Shown piece after piece: positions 53,670 to 64,000 of a stretch of DNA of 64,000 nt (the stretch's first letter is position 1; every line of letters starts with the position of its first letter). The stretch is from NCBI GenBank assembly GCA_930367215.1, contig OV884056.1, positions 316,292,709 to 316,356,708 of the forward strand, in the 5' to 3' direction. The position numbers and the translations under genes were made by a program. Below the pieces are notes generated by a model, which saw nothing but the letters and a program-made list of their open reading frames with translations, had not been told where the DNA came from and made no database searches. This DNA is from Pollenia angustigena (Eukaryota > Arthropoda > Insecta > Diptera > Polleniidae).

Positions 53670-54263
53670 CCCTGCAGATAACGAGACTAGTCCATACATG
53701 CATGTAAAGTGTAGTCCAAAAAGGAGTAGGAGTACTCCAAAACTACTCCAAATATATGGGTAGAAGGTGGTCCATTTAACATTACGATGTCCTAGGAGGG
53801 GACCATATAACCCACCGAAGTAGTCCCTAAACTACTCCAAGGAGTACTAAAGTGGGTTAGTTTTAAAAGTACTCCGTGTTACTACAGTATGGAGTACACT
53901 TAAGGGGTAGTTTAAGCATTTTTCTTTTTCATTTTTTACTAATCGCCTTTTATGGTGTGTACTGTAGTCTATTATTGCTATTATTAAATATATTTACTTG
54001 GTATTTTTAATTTGTTTACCTTTTTTTCACAAATTTCACAAATTTCACAAACTTTCACTTTTAAATGAACAATTAGTAATGGACAACATCAGAGCTACCA
54101 ATGTGTAATACTGTAAACTGTAGAAAATAATACATCATGCAGTTGTTGTCAGCACTTCGTGTTTATTTCTTATACCATGGTCCATACTACAGTACATTGG
54201 ACCATGTTGTAAGTAGTCCATTTGAGCCACAATGGACCACGTAGTCCAATATTATCTGTAGGG
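53670..54263. mobile_element. CCCTGC-family element, diverged copy 4
   Basis: The left end CCCTGCAGATAACGAGACTA and the right end TAGTCCAATATTATCTGTAGGG are inverted. Internal blocks such as ACATTACGATGTCCTAGGAG and CCATATAACCCACC match copies 1-3. No coding content. Confidence 0.65.
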
Positions 54264-54313
54264 TTTGGCTGTTTGACAGTATCAAATGTTTTTACACAAA
54301 CAAAATGAATGTT

Positions 54314-54697
54314 GAATATTATTTTTGTCAAGCTAATAGGGCCTAAATTTCTTCAATGTAAATAAAATTCAATTTTTAATTACAATATTTTGTTCCCGAC
54401 GTTTCGTCGATTTTTTGTCGACTTTTTCAAGGGATTGTCTATTTAAAAATTATAAAAACAATAAAATAAATACAATAATGTACCACATAAACATTAAAGA
54501 CTTACAATATGAAAATTTAATCACATTAAAAAGTTTTAGATGTACTCAGGATCATACAAATATAAAAATTAATTTTAATATTTAAAAAATACATACCTAT
54601 TACTTTAAACTTTAAATATATCACAACTTAAGTAATAGCAACAATATAGCTCGCATTTATTTTGCTCGTGTCTTCCTTCAAGTTCATTGTTCTATTA
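54314..54697 (-). repeat. Penelope-like element 3' end, reversed copy
   Basis: Reverse complement of about 7734-8110, including the last codons of the endonuclease and the stop. The extreme 3' end of the tail is missing. Confidence 0.75.
54394..54434 (-). ncRNA. Hammerhead-ribozyme-like motif, third copy
   Basis: Minus strand; same order of TCCC, degenerate core, GTCGAC, GACGAAACGTC and GGGA. Confidence 0.45.
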
Positions 54698-55094
54698 TGA
54701 ATGTTGTTTTTTTATTGGTGATTTGTTGTAGACTTGCATGTACTTGGTATAAATATACTTTGGAAAATTCAACACATTTAAATAAACAACAAAAAAAAAA
54801 AACTAAAGTTCAAAAACGGGACCAAATTTAGCTTTGCCTTCTGATTCAATTAATATAAACAGTCGCTGTTAAAGCAACTCAAAAAGCGAAAAGTTGTACA
54901 CCAATTTTCGTTTTTTATTCGACAGTTTTTTTTATTAAAATTGCCTAAAAATGTCTTGCAACTGTGTGAATATGTAAGCTCATTTTCATTTCATGGCACC
55001 ATTGTCAGAAAAATGACAACATTGTAAGATCTGACCACCGTCTGTAAGTAAATAAATAACAGTTTACAAAAAGCTTACACAAATAGAAGGCAAA

Positions 55095-55603
55095 AGTGCA
55101 GTTTACGGGGTACACGAAAACTTTGGAAAAAAAATTTAAGGGTAATGAGGGCCGTAGGCCCCTTTGCTCCCAAAACCGCTCCCCTACTTAGTGGTATGCA
55201 TGGGTACTCAAATTAAGGCAATTGTGCAAGAAAAACGAAAATAATAAAATTTATGGCATGCAGGACTTCTGTGTCCCTATGATGCAAAAAGTACCCCCTG
55301 CCCCACCTGTATCTATGTGTAGGTACTCAATCAAAGGTGATTGTAAATATTTTGTTTTTTGCGTAATTTAAAAAAAAAACCAAAGCTCAAGGGCCTTCGG
55401 CCGTCTCAAGGGTTTTCTCCTCTATGGTATAACTAAATACCCGCTTAGCTGCAAGGCCGGCTGAGCAAATAACCTTTAATTTGAGTACTTAAAAGTAGGC
55501 GGGGTGGTTTTATGGACATAGGGGACCCCACGGGCCACAGCCCACTTAAATTCAAATTTTGACTTTTTTAATTCTGAATCGGGTGTGCCCTGTAAACTGC
55601 ACT
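55095..55603. mobile_element. GC-richer TIR element (AGTGCAGTTTACGGGG ends)
   Basis: The left end AGTGCAGTTTACGGGGTACA and the right end GTGTGCCCTGTAAACTGCACT are inverted. The interior has GGGCCGTAGGCCC and GGGCCTTCGGCC hairpins and repeated GGTACTCAA..AAGG segments. It is clearly richer in G and C than its surroundings. It ends about 390 bp before the ARMC5 start codon. Confidence 0.6.
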
Positions 55604-55993
55604 TCAGCCAAATAGTAGAGTAAGTATACTTTGCTTAGAATACTTTGGTAGAGTATATTAAAAAATTTTGTAAATTCGTACAAAATTAGTCATTAGAAAA
55701 ATCGTAAAATATTACGTGTAATCGTCAATAAGCCATTTTTTTGATTTAAAAATCGCCAAAATGACAATAAATTGTTAAATCTGGCAGTCATTCCGAAAAG
55801 CAAGACAAAAGAAACATCAAAAAATAACAATCGTTAATAAAACACAGAAAGAAGAAAAACTGTCAAAAAATTACAAAAACATTATATTTCTTGCATTAAA
55901 CAAAAAAGTAAATTTTTTCGCTAGATTTGTTTTATTTAAACAAAAAAATTTGTATTATAAAATAAATGAGTTGAATTAAAAGAATCTGCAAAA
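55604..55993 (+). promoter_or_regulatory. Probable ARMC5 promoter and 5' UTR region
   Basis: Gap between the GC-richer element and the ARMC5 start. The bases before the start codon, CTGCAAAATG, fit the fly A-rich start context. No TATA box or initiator could be assigned. Confidence 0.35.
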
Positions 55994-58900
55994 ATGAATC
56001 GCCAGCTGGTTGAAAATATTTTAACAGTGATAAAAAGCTCAACCGATAAATCTGTAATTATTAAAGGACTGGTAAAATTGCGAACAGATGTGGTCAAAGA
56101 TAAGGATGGAATTTTATTGTTTCGGGAAGCGGGGGGAGTTGCACCAATGGTAAGGTTTCTAAGTAAACCACATGAGCAAATACTGGAAGTGGCTTTAAGT
56201 ATTATGGGCAATTGTTGTACCGACGAAATCAGTTGTAAAGAGGTAAGTGACTGTCGGAATTATATTACATGATATGACATCAACAATAACGAGTGGCTGG
56301 CTGTGTGTGTGCTTTTGCATTAAATTTATGTAATTTTGTAGGCATTGGAATGTAAAATTGCTATACCGTTAGCTACAATTTTAAAGGCTATACCAAATCC
56401 GGTAATACAATGTCGAGCTTGTCGTTTGTTGGGTAATCTTGCCAAAGTTGATGCAAATCTATTGGTAGCCAACCATTGTCCTATAATTGCACAATCCCTG
56501 TGTCGTATTATTGAGAACACATCAGATGTACAAACGCGTATGATGGCATTTCGGGCTTGTCGTTTTTTGCTGTCTAATACACAATTTTTAAAAAATTTTC
56601 TTCAAGCCGCCGGTTTTGCCACACTTTTACGCATATTGGCTGCGGTAATGAAAAACAATGACTATGTAGTCGAGGAAAAACTGTTGAACGATGCCCAGGC
56701 TCCTTTAAAGGTGGGCTTAAAACGTAACCAGCATCGTGAGAAATATTTCGAAGAGGTTGCCCGTAATTTGGAGGGTGTGCGCAGTGATATATTTGATCAT
56801 GAAGTGCTAAAAAATTCTACACGAAATTCGAATGCTTATGCTATGCCCAAGGAGAGAGTAGCTTTAGATTTAATTTGTGAAATTTTAAAGTGTTTACTGA
56901 CCATCTCGGAGCTACAAATCAGCTTACCCATTTGGGACTCTTTAAATCGATCCAATTGCACTTTTGCCCCAATTGTTTATTTTGTTACCGATGAAAATAA
57001 TAAACATAGAAGTGTGGCTTTAAAAATTCTATCTAATCTATCCAAAAATCCCGGGGCCTTTTATATACTTAGTTCAGCTGATGCTATTTTAGCGGCATGC
57101 GAACTCTTAGTGGCTAGTGATAAAGAAAGGGCACCCAATGAAAATGAATGCAGACATTGCATTAATATCATAAGTATACTATCGACTGATGCTTGCAATC
57201 GTTCAAAAATAAGAAGGTCTGGTGCTCTAAGGAAACTAATTGCAATGTGCAAGGCATCGAATTCTCAACCGGAAAAATCTGCTGTAAGAAAAATCAATTT
57301 TTTTCTTTTTTTTCTTCTTTATTAAACCATTTTTACAGATCTTGAATGTTTTAATAAATTTCCAATATGATAACATGAGTATGGATCTAATGTTACGCGA
57401 AGGATTGATCACAGTCCTAATTAAAGAACTTGATTTATATTTAGAAAGCGACAATGAACACTACAAAAAGAAACGCGAAGAAAAATTGCAAACATCTAAA
57501 AAACGTAAGCTACCAGAAATTGCAAAAGAATCAAAATGCAAGGTAAATATACAAAATTGTTCTTTTTAAAAATTATTGAATTTAAATTAAAAACAGTTTC
57601 CGAAGGTAAAAGATGAAGTATACTTGGATTGCGATTCACCCAGCAGCTCGCCAGGATCATACAATGCTCCCTCTAGTCCCTGTAGCTCTCGCGGTATGTC
57701 ACCAGTAGGTGGCAAAGTATATCAGACAAATGGTAAACAAATAAACATTCATATAAATAATTTTTTCAAATTTTAATTTCAATTTATTGTCCAGACTCCG
57801 ATGAAGAATCCTATTCGCCTGTGTGCAGTGATGACGAAGACGAAGAAGAGGATAATGGTGATGATACAAAACCGGATACTAGTAGTTATTTATATAGCAA
57901 TCCAAATGCGAATTGTAATGATCACACCGTAATAATGAACTTACTGGATGTAGCAGCTAGATCAGAACAGATTGAAGATAATATTTTACTCGACAAAGAA
58001 GAAGATGAAGAAATTAGTCAAGGTGTGCTAGTGTGATTTCTATTTTTTCTTCTTATTAATTTCCTGTTTCCTTTAATTTTTTATTAAGACGCTGCTTTAA
58101 AATTGCCACAAACTACTAACTTGCCTCACAATACAATAGACATATTAGATAATTTGCTATTTCGTGTAACCTGTTTAGTAAAGAAAAGTTTAGACTTGGG
58201 TAAACCTGAAACAATGAATACACTTATTAAGGCAATTAATATGTTCGGCGTTTACCTAGATTTTGCCGGATCTCTTACCAATATCTTGCTGTAAGTAATA
58301 TACATATACCTATATTGTTTTTATTTTATTTTAAAAATAAAAAATAGTGTTGGTGAAATTCGTAATTCTAAAATCTTATTTTTACAAAAAATTATAATAA
58401 TGATATCCTTATAAATTTTATGTGTTTTAGGGAGAGCCAATTTTTTGGTCAAGTCATTAAGCAGGGCGTATGTCACCAGCTGTTTCAATTAACTAAAATA
58501 AAAGAGGTTTGTTAATATTTTTGCATAAATTTATTTATTAAAAAAAGTTTACAAATAACACTTTTTTCTTGCAGATGAAAAAGGAAGGCTTTGGTTTCTT
58601 AGATACCTTAACATCTGTGGGCGAATGTAATTACGGCAAAGAAGAATTGGCCCGTCTTTTGCGTTGTGAGGATAATTTTTCACAAAAAAGAGCTGCAATT
58701 ACCGTAGCCTACATAATCAAAAGTAAACCTTTACTATATCAATTTCTCAATGATGGTAATGCTTTATCAGTGCTGTTGAATATAATATTAAGTGCCAAAC
58801 AAGACGAATTTACCGCAGAAGCAGTTGATTCACTCACATGTATGTCACGCTTTACACTAGGCATCGATATACCACAAACAGCAGCAGATAAACGTTTAGA

Positions 58901-59516
58901 TGAGTATGACGTGTACATAGAAAAGGATGATGGGCAAACTTTGCACGATAATTGTGATATGCGTTTTTTGGTACACGATCCTAACGACCGTGAAGATAGC
59001 ACCGGTTCAGTTACAGCGGTTGCTTTTAATAAAGCTTTATTGTGTTCTACCAGCGAAGTTTTCAACACAATGTTAAATAGTGATTTTCGTGAAGGTAACG
59101 AGGGTGAAATACACTTGCGCTCTTACACTGTAAGTGGTTTACTTTATTTTCTTAATCTTATTGTACGCCAATCGAAGAATTTAAAGATGAACATACCACC
59201 AGCCGATAAATACAATGCCCTATTGGAGGCTTTTGAAATGTCACGCATTTACATAATACCCGAAATGGAACAATTTGTTTTGCAACTTTTAATATCTCAA
59301 CTAGATGAATCAAATTGTCTTAGCGTTTTGGAATGGTCTATGAAAAATTATCATGTGGAATTGACTGAGATGTCGATTAACTATTATTTGTGTTCGTTTT
59401 TAACTACAGAAGCCAAAGTGAAATTATTTCGTACAGCTGACTATTCGACATATTCAGCCGAATGGTTTCAAATGATTATAGAAGCTGTTTTGGCTAGATG
59501 TCGTAATGGTTTTTAA
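55994..59516 (+). CDS. ARMC5: Armadillo repeat-containing protein 5 (ARMC5) homologue, eight exons
   Basis: Exons 55994-56242, 56342-57283, 57339-57542, 57597-57732, 57795-58022, 58089-58290, 58431-58506 and 58575-59516 join in frame (2979 bases, 992 residues). All introns are GT-AG and short. Residues 1 to about 460 and about 590-780 are helical armadillo-type repeats. Residues about 470-585 are a Ser/Pro-rich then strongly acidic linker. A BTB domain starts near 800 (TLHDNCDMRFLV) with FNKALLCSTSEVFNTMLNSD typical of the fold. ARM plus C-terminal BTB is the ARMC5 architecture, and the length is close to the human protein. ARMC5 is known as a CUL3 adaptor that directs ubiquitination of RNA polymerase II subunit RPB1; that role here is by homology. 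Confidence 0.9.
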
Positions 59517-60191
59517 ACATTTAACCATTTTTATTTATTTTAATTATATCTATGTGATTTTCTTTTTTAGGGCTTAAATTATATTTTATTATTTTCTAAG
59601 AACAAAAGTCGTAAATGATTTAAATTAAGAGTTTGTTAATGTGTTCATACAGAAGGGTTTTGAATAAGATATTTTAAAAATGAGAAACAATCAGTGTGTA
59701 TGCTTTTAGCAAATATTTCTCCGCATTGAAGCTTAAATACTGTTTCGATATACATAGTTTTGTTTTAAATTATACCCATTACCCCAAGTGGTAAATTAGG
59801 ATAAACATGTACAAGAATAACTTTCCGTGTATAACAGTTAGAAATATTAATGTAAATCTTTTTTTTTTCGGTAATCTTAAATCGGTTAAAAATTGTTTGC
59901 CTTTTCACGTAAAATGCTCACGAATCCTTAAAACTTACGACGTTGTTGCTCTTTTTGTATTCTTGCATACATACATGGTTTCAATAGTTGGGGGTAGTGC
60001 ACTAAATATTGATTTAAATCACTAAATAAAACTGCAAAAAAAAATAGTTTGCACTCTTTTTACCAGCTTTAGTGATCACTAATCACTGATCGATGATTGT
60101 TATTTTTTAACTACCACTTAAAAATTTTAGTGAGTGAAGAAAAAAAAAGTTGCAATAAGCTGATGATTACTTTTTTTTAAATCAAACTACA
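59517..60191 (+). other. Probable ARMC5 3' UTR and downstream sequence
   Basis: AT-rich, with an AATAAA at about 60025-60030. Short open frames here lack coding character. Repeated AATCACT/AGTGATT motifs (60050-60180 and about 60600-60710) flank the next MITE and may be the older element it entered. Confidence 0.35.
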
Positions 60192-60582
60192 TATCGATGC
60201 CTTCCCATAAGAATGTGTAAAGCGACACTTTTTTCGAAAATGACTTTTTGATGTGGAACTATACTAGAAGTTAAGCGCCACATTTTGGCCTGGGTTTCGC
60301 TGCCCTATCATTGATGCAAAGGAAACTAGAGTGAAAATAAAATTGTATTAACCGTCAAGTTTTCTCACTGGAATAATGTTGCACCCTGTAATTTGTATTA
60401 TCCGCCAAAGAAATTATGCTAAGCCACATTTTTAAATATGTTTTGTGTTCTGAAAATCGCTTTCCAAATATGTTCCTTTCAATAAAATCCGAAAAATAAA
60501 TAACTAAATGAGACATTTTTTTTCGTTTCCTACACAATTTTAGAACTGTCGCTTAATACATTATTATGGGAAGGTATCGATA
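60192..60582. mobile_element. MITE (TATCGATGCCTTCCCATAA ends)
   Basis: TATCGATGCCTTCCCATAAG pairs with TTATGGGAAGGTATCGATA, and GTGTAAAGCGACA with TGTCGCTTAATAC just inside. The interior of about 320 bp is non-coding. Confidence 0.65.
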
Positions 60583-60760
60583 TTTTTTTTTTGAGTGCAA
60601 AATTTTTAACATCACTCATGTTTAGTGAGGCTGCAAATTTTCAATTCATCACTCAACATCAACAAAATGATTGCAATATTTTTGCACTATCACTAAGTGC
60701 GAGTTGAAACTGCAAAACGAGGGCTTATATTCAAGAAGTGCTACCTGCAAGTACAGGGGG

Positions 60761-60966
60761 GTTACCGCGTATTTCGATTCGAAAGAAATCATTTACGGAT
60801 TCGTACAATTTGTACTGTGTATTACGATTTTCGAAATCGTTCGAAACGATCAATAAAGTATGAAAAACATCCGTTTATTCGAAACAAATATTACGAAAAT
60901 CGTAATACACAGTACAAATTGTTCGAATCCGTAAATGATTTCTTTCGAATCGAAATACGCGGTAAC
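60761..60966. mobile_element. Near-perfect palindromic MITE (GTTACCGCGTATTTCG)
   Basis: Arms starting GTTACCGCGTATTTCGATTC and ending GAATCGAAATACGCGGTAAC pair almost without mismatch for about 80 bp, through TTACGGATTCG and TACTGTGTATTACGATTTTC. Only about 40 bp form the loop. Confidence 0.75.
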
Positions 60967-61490
60967 ACTCCAGGAAAAACTTTTTTCGTTATCTTTAAGA
61001 GTAATAAATAAAAAAAAAGTAATAAATATTACAATATTATATAAAAACAATGTCTAAATCCTACATAACGTCACCTAAAACGCAAAAGGCGCTATCTACC
61101 TTTTTTCAAATTTTTCAGGAAAAAAAACTTTATTATGATAAATTAATAAATTGCATTAAACTGTTTACAATAATTTGTTCTTCTATTTTTCTTGTAAAAC
61201 CTACCAATGTTTTTGTAACAATTAACAATAGGTGCGATCCCGTACTTTTTGGGAACAATAAAAACCAAATTTCTAGACCAAAAGAAAACGTTACTATAAA
61301 AACTTTCAAATAAATACGTAAATGACACATCATTATGTATAAAAGTAAACTTTAAGCATGAATGTACTTAGATTTTTTAACATTTTCTTTTGTTTATTTT
61401 AATTGTTTTCGCCATACTTGTTTGAAGTTTTTTATTGTTTTTTTTTATTTTCTTATTTTATTTCCTAAGCTAATCCCGCGAATCTTTATG
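60967..61490. other. AT-rich stretch, nothing firm
   Basis: Short open frames on both strands without domain or codon signal. Confidence 0.35.
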
Positions 61491-61492
61491 CT

Positions 61493-61590
61493 TGTCTGCA
61501 GGAAAGAAACCAGAGTCTCTGGCGGGAATCGTACCCGCGACCCCGGCGCTGATAGACTAGCTAGCCTAACGGGGCACAGCTGATTGCTTA
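61493..61590 (-). repeat. tRNA-derived SINE-like or tRNA pseudogene
   Basis: The minus strand reads GCCCCGTTAGGCTAGCTAG, then a B-box-like GGTACGATTCC within a CGCGGG/CCCGC stem (about 61523-61540), then a CCAGAGACTCTGG hairpin. This is tRNA-like in the T-arm but no full cloverleaf with anticodon arm can be drawn. It resembles the block at 470-600 in order. Confidence 0.4.
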
Positions 61591-61885
61591 ACAATTTTCC
61601 CAATCAGCCCAAAGAAAAAGTTCGGGCTACTTCGTACAAGAAGAAGATGAATAATATTTTTCTATTAAAAGCTCCCTCACTTTACCAAACTTTGAGTACG
61701 GGGACAGTTTTCAGTAAGATTGGGATCCAGCGGGCTCCTAACGTTGAGTACGGGATCACACCTAATGTTGCATATTATACAAACTATGAGTTAGGTCTTT
61801 AAGCGTTTATCATATAATCTTTTGTAGATAGGGCCGTTTGTTTTTTGTAAATTTTTTGGACATTTGTGTTGATGCAATACATCAA

Positions 61886-62128
61886 GGGTCTTATCACCGC
61901 ATTCGATATCGAGCAAGCTATCGTATCGAGTAAACTATCGTAATTTTCTGCATAGGATAGACACAGACGTAGCGAATGAAAACTCGAAGGATATAATGTC
62001 TTTGGTTACTCGATATCGAATGCTAGCATCTCAAATTACGATACATTAATTCGATATCGAGTGTCATGATACCAAAATAAAAAATTTCGATTAATTTTGC
62101 TCGATATCGTATGCGGCGATTAGACCCC
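61886..62128. mobile_element. MITE rich in CGATATCG (GGGTCTTATCACCGC ends)
   Basis: GGGTCTTATCACCGCATTCG pairs with CGTATGCGGCGATTAGACCC at the other end. TCGATATCGAG/CTCGATATCGA recurs five or six times inside. Non-coding. Confidence 0.6.
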
Positions 62129-62604
62129 AGATTTAATGAAAAAGTAAACTTTTAATTTTTTGTTAGTAAGGACCTTTTGCGTTTTAGGCGATGATATGTT
62201 ATTTTCTTATTAATTCCAGTGATCGCGCTTATATCTTTGATAGAATTACTTACAAGTTAAAGTTTCATCAGTTTCGTTTTATTAAAAAAAATTAGTTTTT
62301 GAAGAAAACAATATTTAAAATATTTTGAAAGAGTGAATGAAATATTAAGAAACACGTAATGGAATTCGAATTTAAATTTTATTAACTTTACATTTAACTA
62401 TACTGTCGAAAATTCAAAACCCTTCACCAGGATTTTCTTATTGCCAGAAAAACGGACTAGTTTTCTTCTGCGACAATAGACTACATTATGGTTAATATGT
62501 TCATTCTTGGAATCTAGAATAAATTTTTGGTTACAATTATAGCTGTGACGAATTTTGAACTATAAACCGTCCTTATATTCTTTAGATGATACAGACCTGT
62601 TCTT

Positions 62605-62805
62605 CTAATCACTTGAATTCAAATCACGTGATTTTAAATAAATGTGCCTTTTAAAATCACACGTGTGAATGTAAATTTTCTATTGCCGAAAGCATAGCGA
62701 GAAACACACAAAAACGGTGTTATTTTCAGAACACCACAATATCACACATGTGATTTTAAAAGCACGTGTTGTGAAATCACGTTGAAATCAAATTGAAAAT
62801 GGGGC
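62605..62805. repeat. Inverted-repeat block with TCACATGTGATT motifs
   Basis: AAATCACGTGATTTTAAA and AAATCACACGTGTGA on the left find partners CACATGTGATTTTAAAAGCA and TGTGAAATCACG on the right. Ends are not exact, so the limits are approximate. Confidence 0.4.
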
Positions 62806-62869
62806 GAATCGGTCCATAATATCATATAACCCACATACAAGCTGCTTTCCGGAATGGGGTCTTTGTGCC

Positions 62870-63050
62870 CACCATCAAACCAATTTTAATGAAATTTAAA
62901 ACATAGATAGATCCAAACATATTTATATGGATACAAAGCTATGAATTTTTTTGAGAAATAGGATCACGAGGGGAGATAGAGGTCAATATCTAACTTTCCG
63001 AAACAATATAACAGATTTTAATGAAATTTAAAACATATACGCATAAATAA
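62870..63050. repeat. Relative of the 25.2-25.5 kb tandem units
   Basis: ACCAATTTTAATGAAATTTA and GGATCACGAGGGGAGATAG match the 25.2-25.5 kb units. About one and a half units are present. Confidence 0.5.
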
Positions 63051-63245
63051 TATTCGACACAAAGAAGTTTACATGAATCCGAACCTCATAACATAATACA
63101 CTCAGGTCTCGCTTTATGCGATAAATGCGTTCCAAAAAAAAACGCATAAAAATATTTTTTTTCTATGAAGTTTATTTGTCGAGTTACGCGGTGTTAAAGT
63201 GCTCCCGTTTTCAAAAAAATGTTTTTTTAAATTATTATTTCAAAC

Positions 63246-63712
63246 CAGTGTTCGAAAATAAACACTAAATATCGTTTCTTAATGTTCGGTTCGGTAGATT
63301 TGTGGAAAACACAAAGGGCCTGTTCGTAAATGCATCACTGCAGTACATCACACAACCAAACATTGCTTTGCACGGCCAATTTAAGTATGCTGTTAATCTT
63401 TTTTGGCAGAAGCCATTTCTCCACTCCGTATTTAAAACTTGGTTGTGCGTCATCTGCTTAAGCAAAGTTTTTTAGGGCATTTAAATTTTCATTTGCAGCG
63501 CAGTGATGCATTTACGAACAGGCCCAAACACTATTAGTCATTAATCATTAAAAAAAATAACGTTTCCCTGTTAGTCATCTTTCGAACACAAAAATATTAC
63601 TGTTTTTATCAAACTCAACAAAAGATGTGAACATTTAATTCCGTTCGGTTTTTTTTGAAAATCCACAAACTTCAATGTGTTCGGTTCGGCTCGTAATGTT
63701 CGTCGTTTTTGG
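63246..63712. repeat. Dispersed repeat (GTTCGGTTCGG core), interrupted copy
   Basis: Matches 33440-33712 on both sides of the MITE at 63316-63525: TTCGGTTCGGTA and TGTGGAAAACACAAA before it, CTTTCGAACACAAAAA and GAACATTTAATTCCGTTC after it. Confidence 0.6.
63316..63525. mobile_element. MITE (GGGCCTGTTCGTAAATGCAT ends) inside the dispersed repeat
   Basis: GGGCCTGTTCGTAAATGCAT with CACTGC, and GCAGTGATGCATTTACGAAC with AGGCCC, are exact 26-bp inverted ends. AAA flanks both sides. GGSCC ends and a 3-bp flank suggest PIF/Harbinger. No coding content. Confidence 0.75.
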
Positions 63713-64000
63713 CTGATAAAAAAAAAACCAAAAATTTTTTACAAAAACAAAATACACACACGAAAAAAACATTATAGAACATTAAAATATAATGTTTGTC
63801 TACAGTATCACTACAATTGTTCTGTTTTTTAACGAAGAACCGAACATTATATAATGAACAAAGTTGCTGACGAAGCTTGGCTTAATAGGAATTAGATAGT
63901 TTAATGTGGATGAGTGGATACTAAGTGGACGGTAGGCGCAAGCCACAACAGTTTGATATAAGCCGAGAATAGGATGCTTGTTGAACCAACTTTGCTAATC

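Noticed and set aside
58739..59068. Minus-strand frame opposite ARMC5
   Set aside because: Shadow of the last ARMC5 exon.
59807..60025. 72-codon + strand frame after ARMC5
   Set aside because: Lies in the probable 3' UTR, no domain, no splice context.
61493..61590. Functional tRNA gene
   Set aside because: B-box and a T-arm-like stem are present, but no complete cloverleaf or anticodon arm can be drawn; SINE or pseudogene is more likely.

Overview
The window is strongly AT-rich eukaryotic DNA with fly-type splice sites and insect transposons. It most likely comes from a higher fly (Brachycera), plausibly a calyptrate such as a blowfly or muscid. That assignment is inference from a very Drosophila-like fatty-acid elongase and a gypsy-type LTR element with a tRNA-Lys primer site. 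Two host genes are well supported, both on the + strand. The first is an ELOVL-family elongase with five visible coding exons between 16748 and 35698; its start-codon exon was not found. The second is an intact eight-exon ARMC5-like gene (55994-59516, 992 codons before the stop) with armadillo repeats, an acidic linker and a C-terminal BTB domain. Nearly everything else is intronic or intergenic sequence packed with mobile-element remains.

Layout. 1-16.7 kb: no firm host gene. It holds a TA-flanked element (752-1693), a foldback repeat (2817-3598), a piggyBac relic with TTAA duplications (3726-5482), a 5'-truncated Penelope-like element with a hammerhead-ribozyme-like tail (6718-8154), several TIR elements, a deleted mariner (12775-13337), and two short elements stacked at one TTA target (15546-15950). 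16.7-35.7 kb: the elongase. Its 4.7-kb and 11-kb introns carry hAT-type elements with 8-bp duplications, a pogo-like element, a Helitron-like end, palindromic elements and a multi-level nest with a piggyBac copy at its core (29129-30959). 35.7-55.9 kb: intergenic. It contains a TA-flanked 1.15-kb element, a non-LTR reverse-transcriptase fragment, many palindromic MITEs and two further Penelope tails. It also holds the most striking object: a 3.3-kb LTR element (43783-47091) with apparently identical 505-bp LTRs, a 4-bp target duplication, a repeat-rich leader and an intact envelope gene, but no gag or pol. 56-59.5 kb: ARMC5. 59.5-64 kb: palindromic MITEs and a tRNA-like SINE relic.

How the parts relate. 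The two host genes show no functional link. The repeat families are informative together because several loci have an uninterrupted relative elsewhere in the same window. These filled and empty pairs reveal insertion boundaries and order: piggyBac at 29.4 kb against 34.9 kb, the paired TTA elements at 15.5 kb against 31.87 kb, Penelope at 6.7 kb against 11.1 kb, and a MITE at 63.3 kb against 33.5 kb. All family calls come from reading the sequence; no database search was run.
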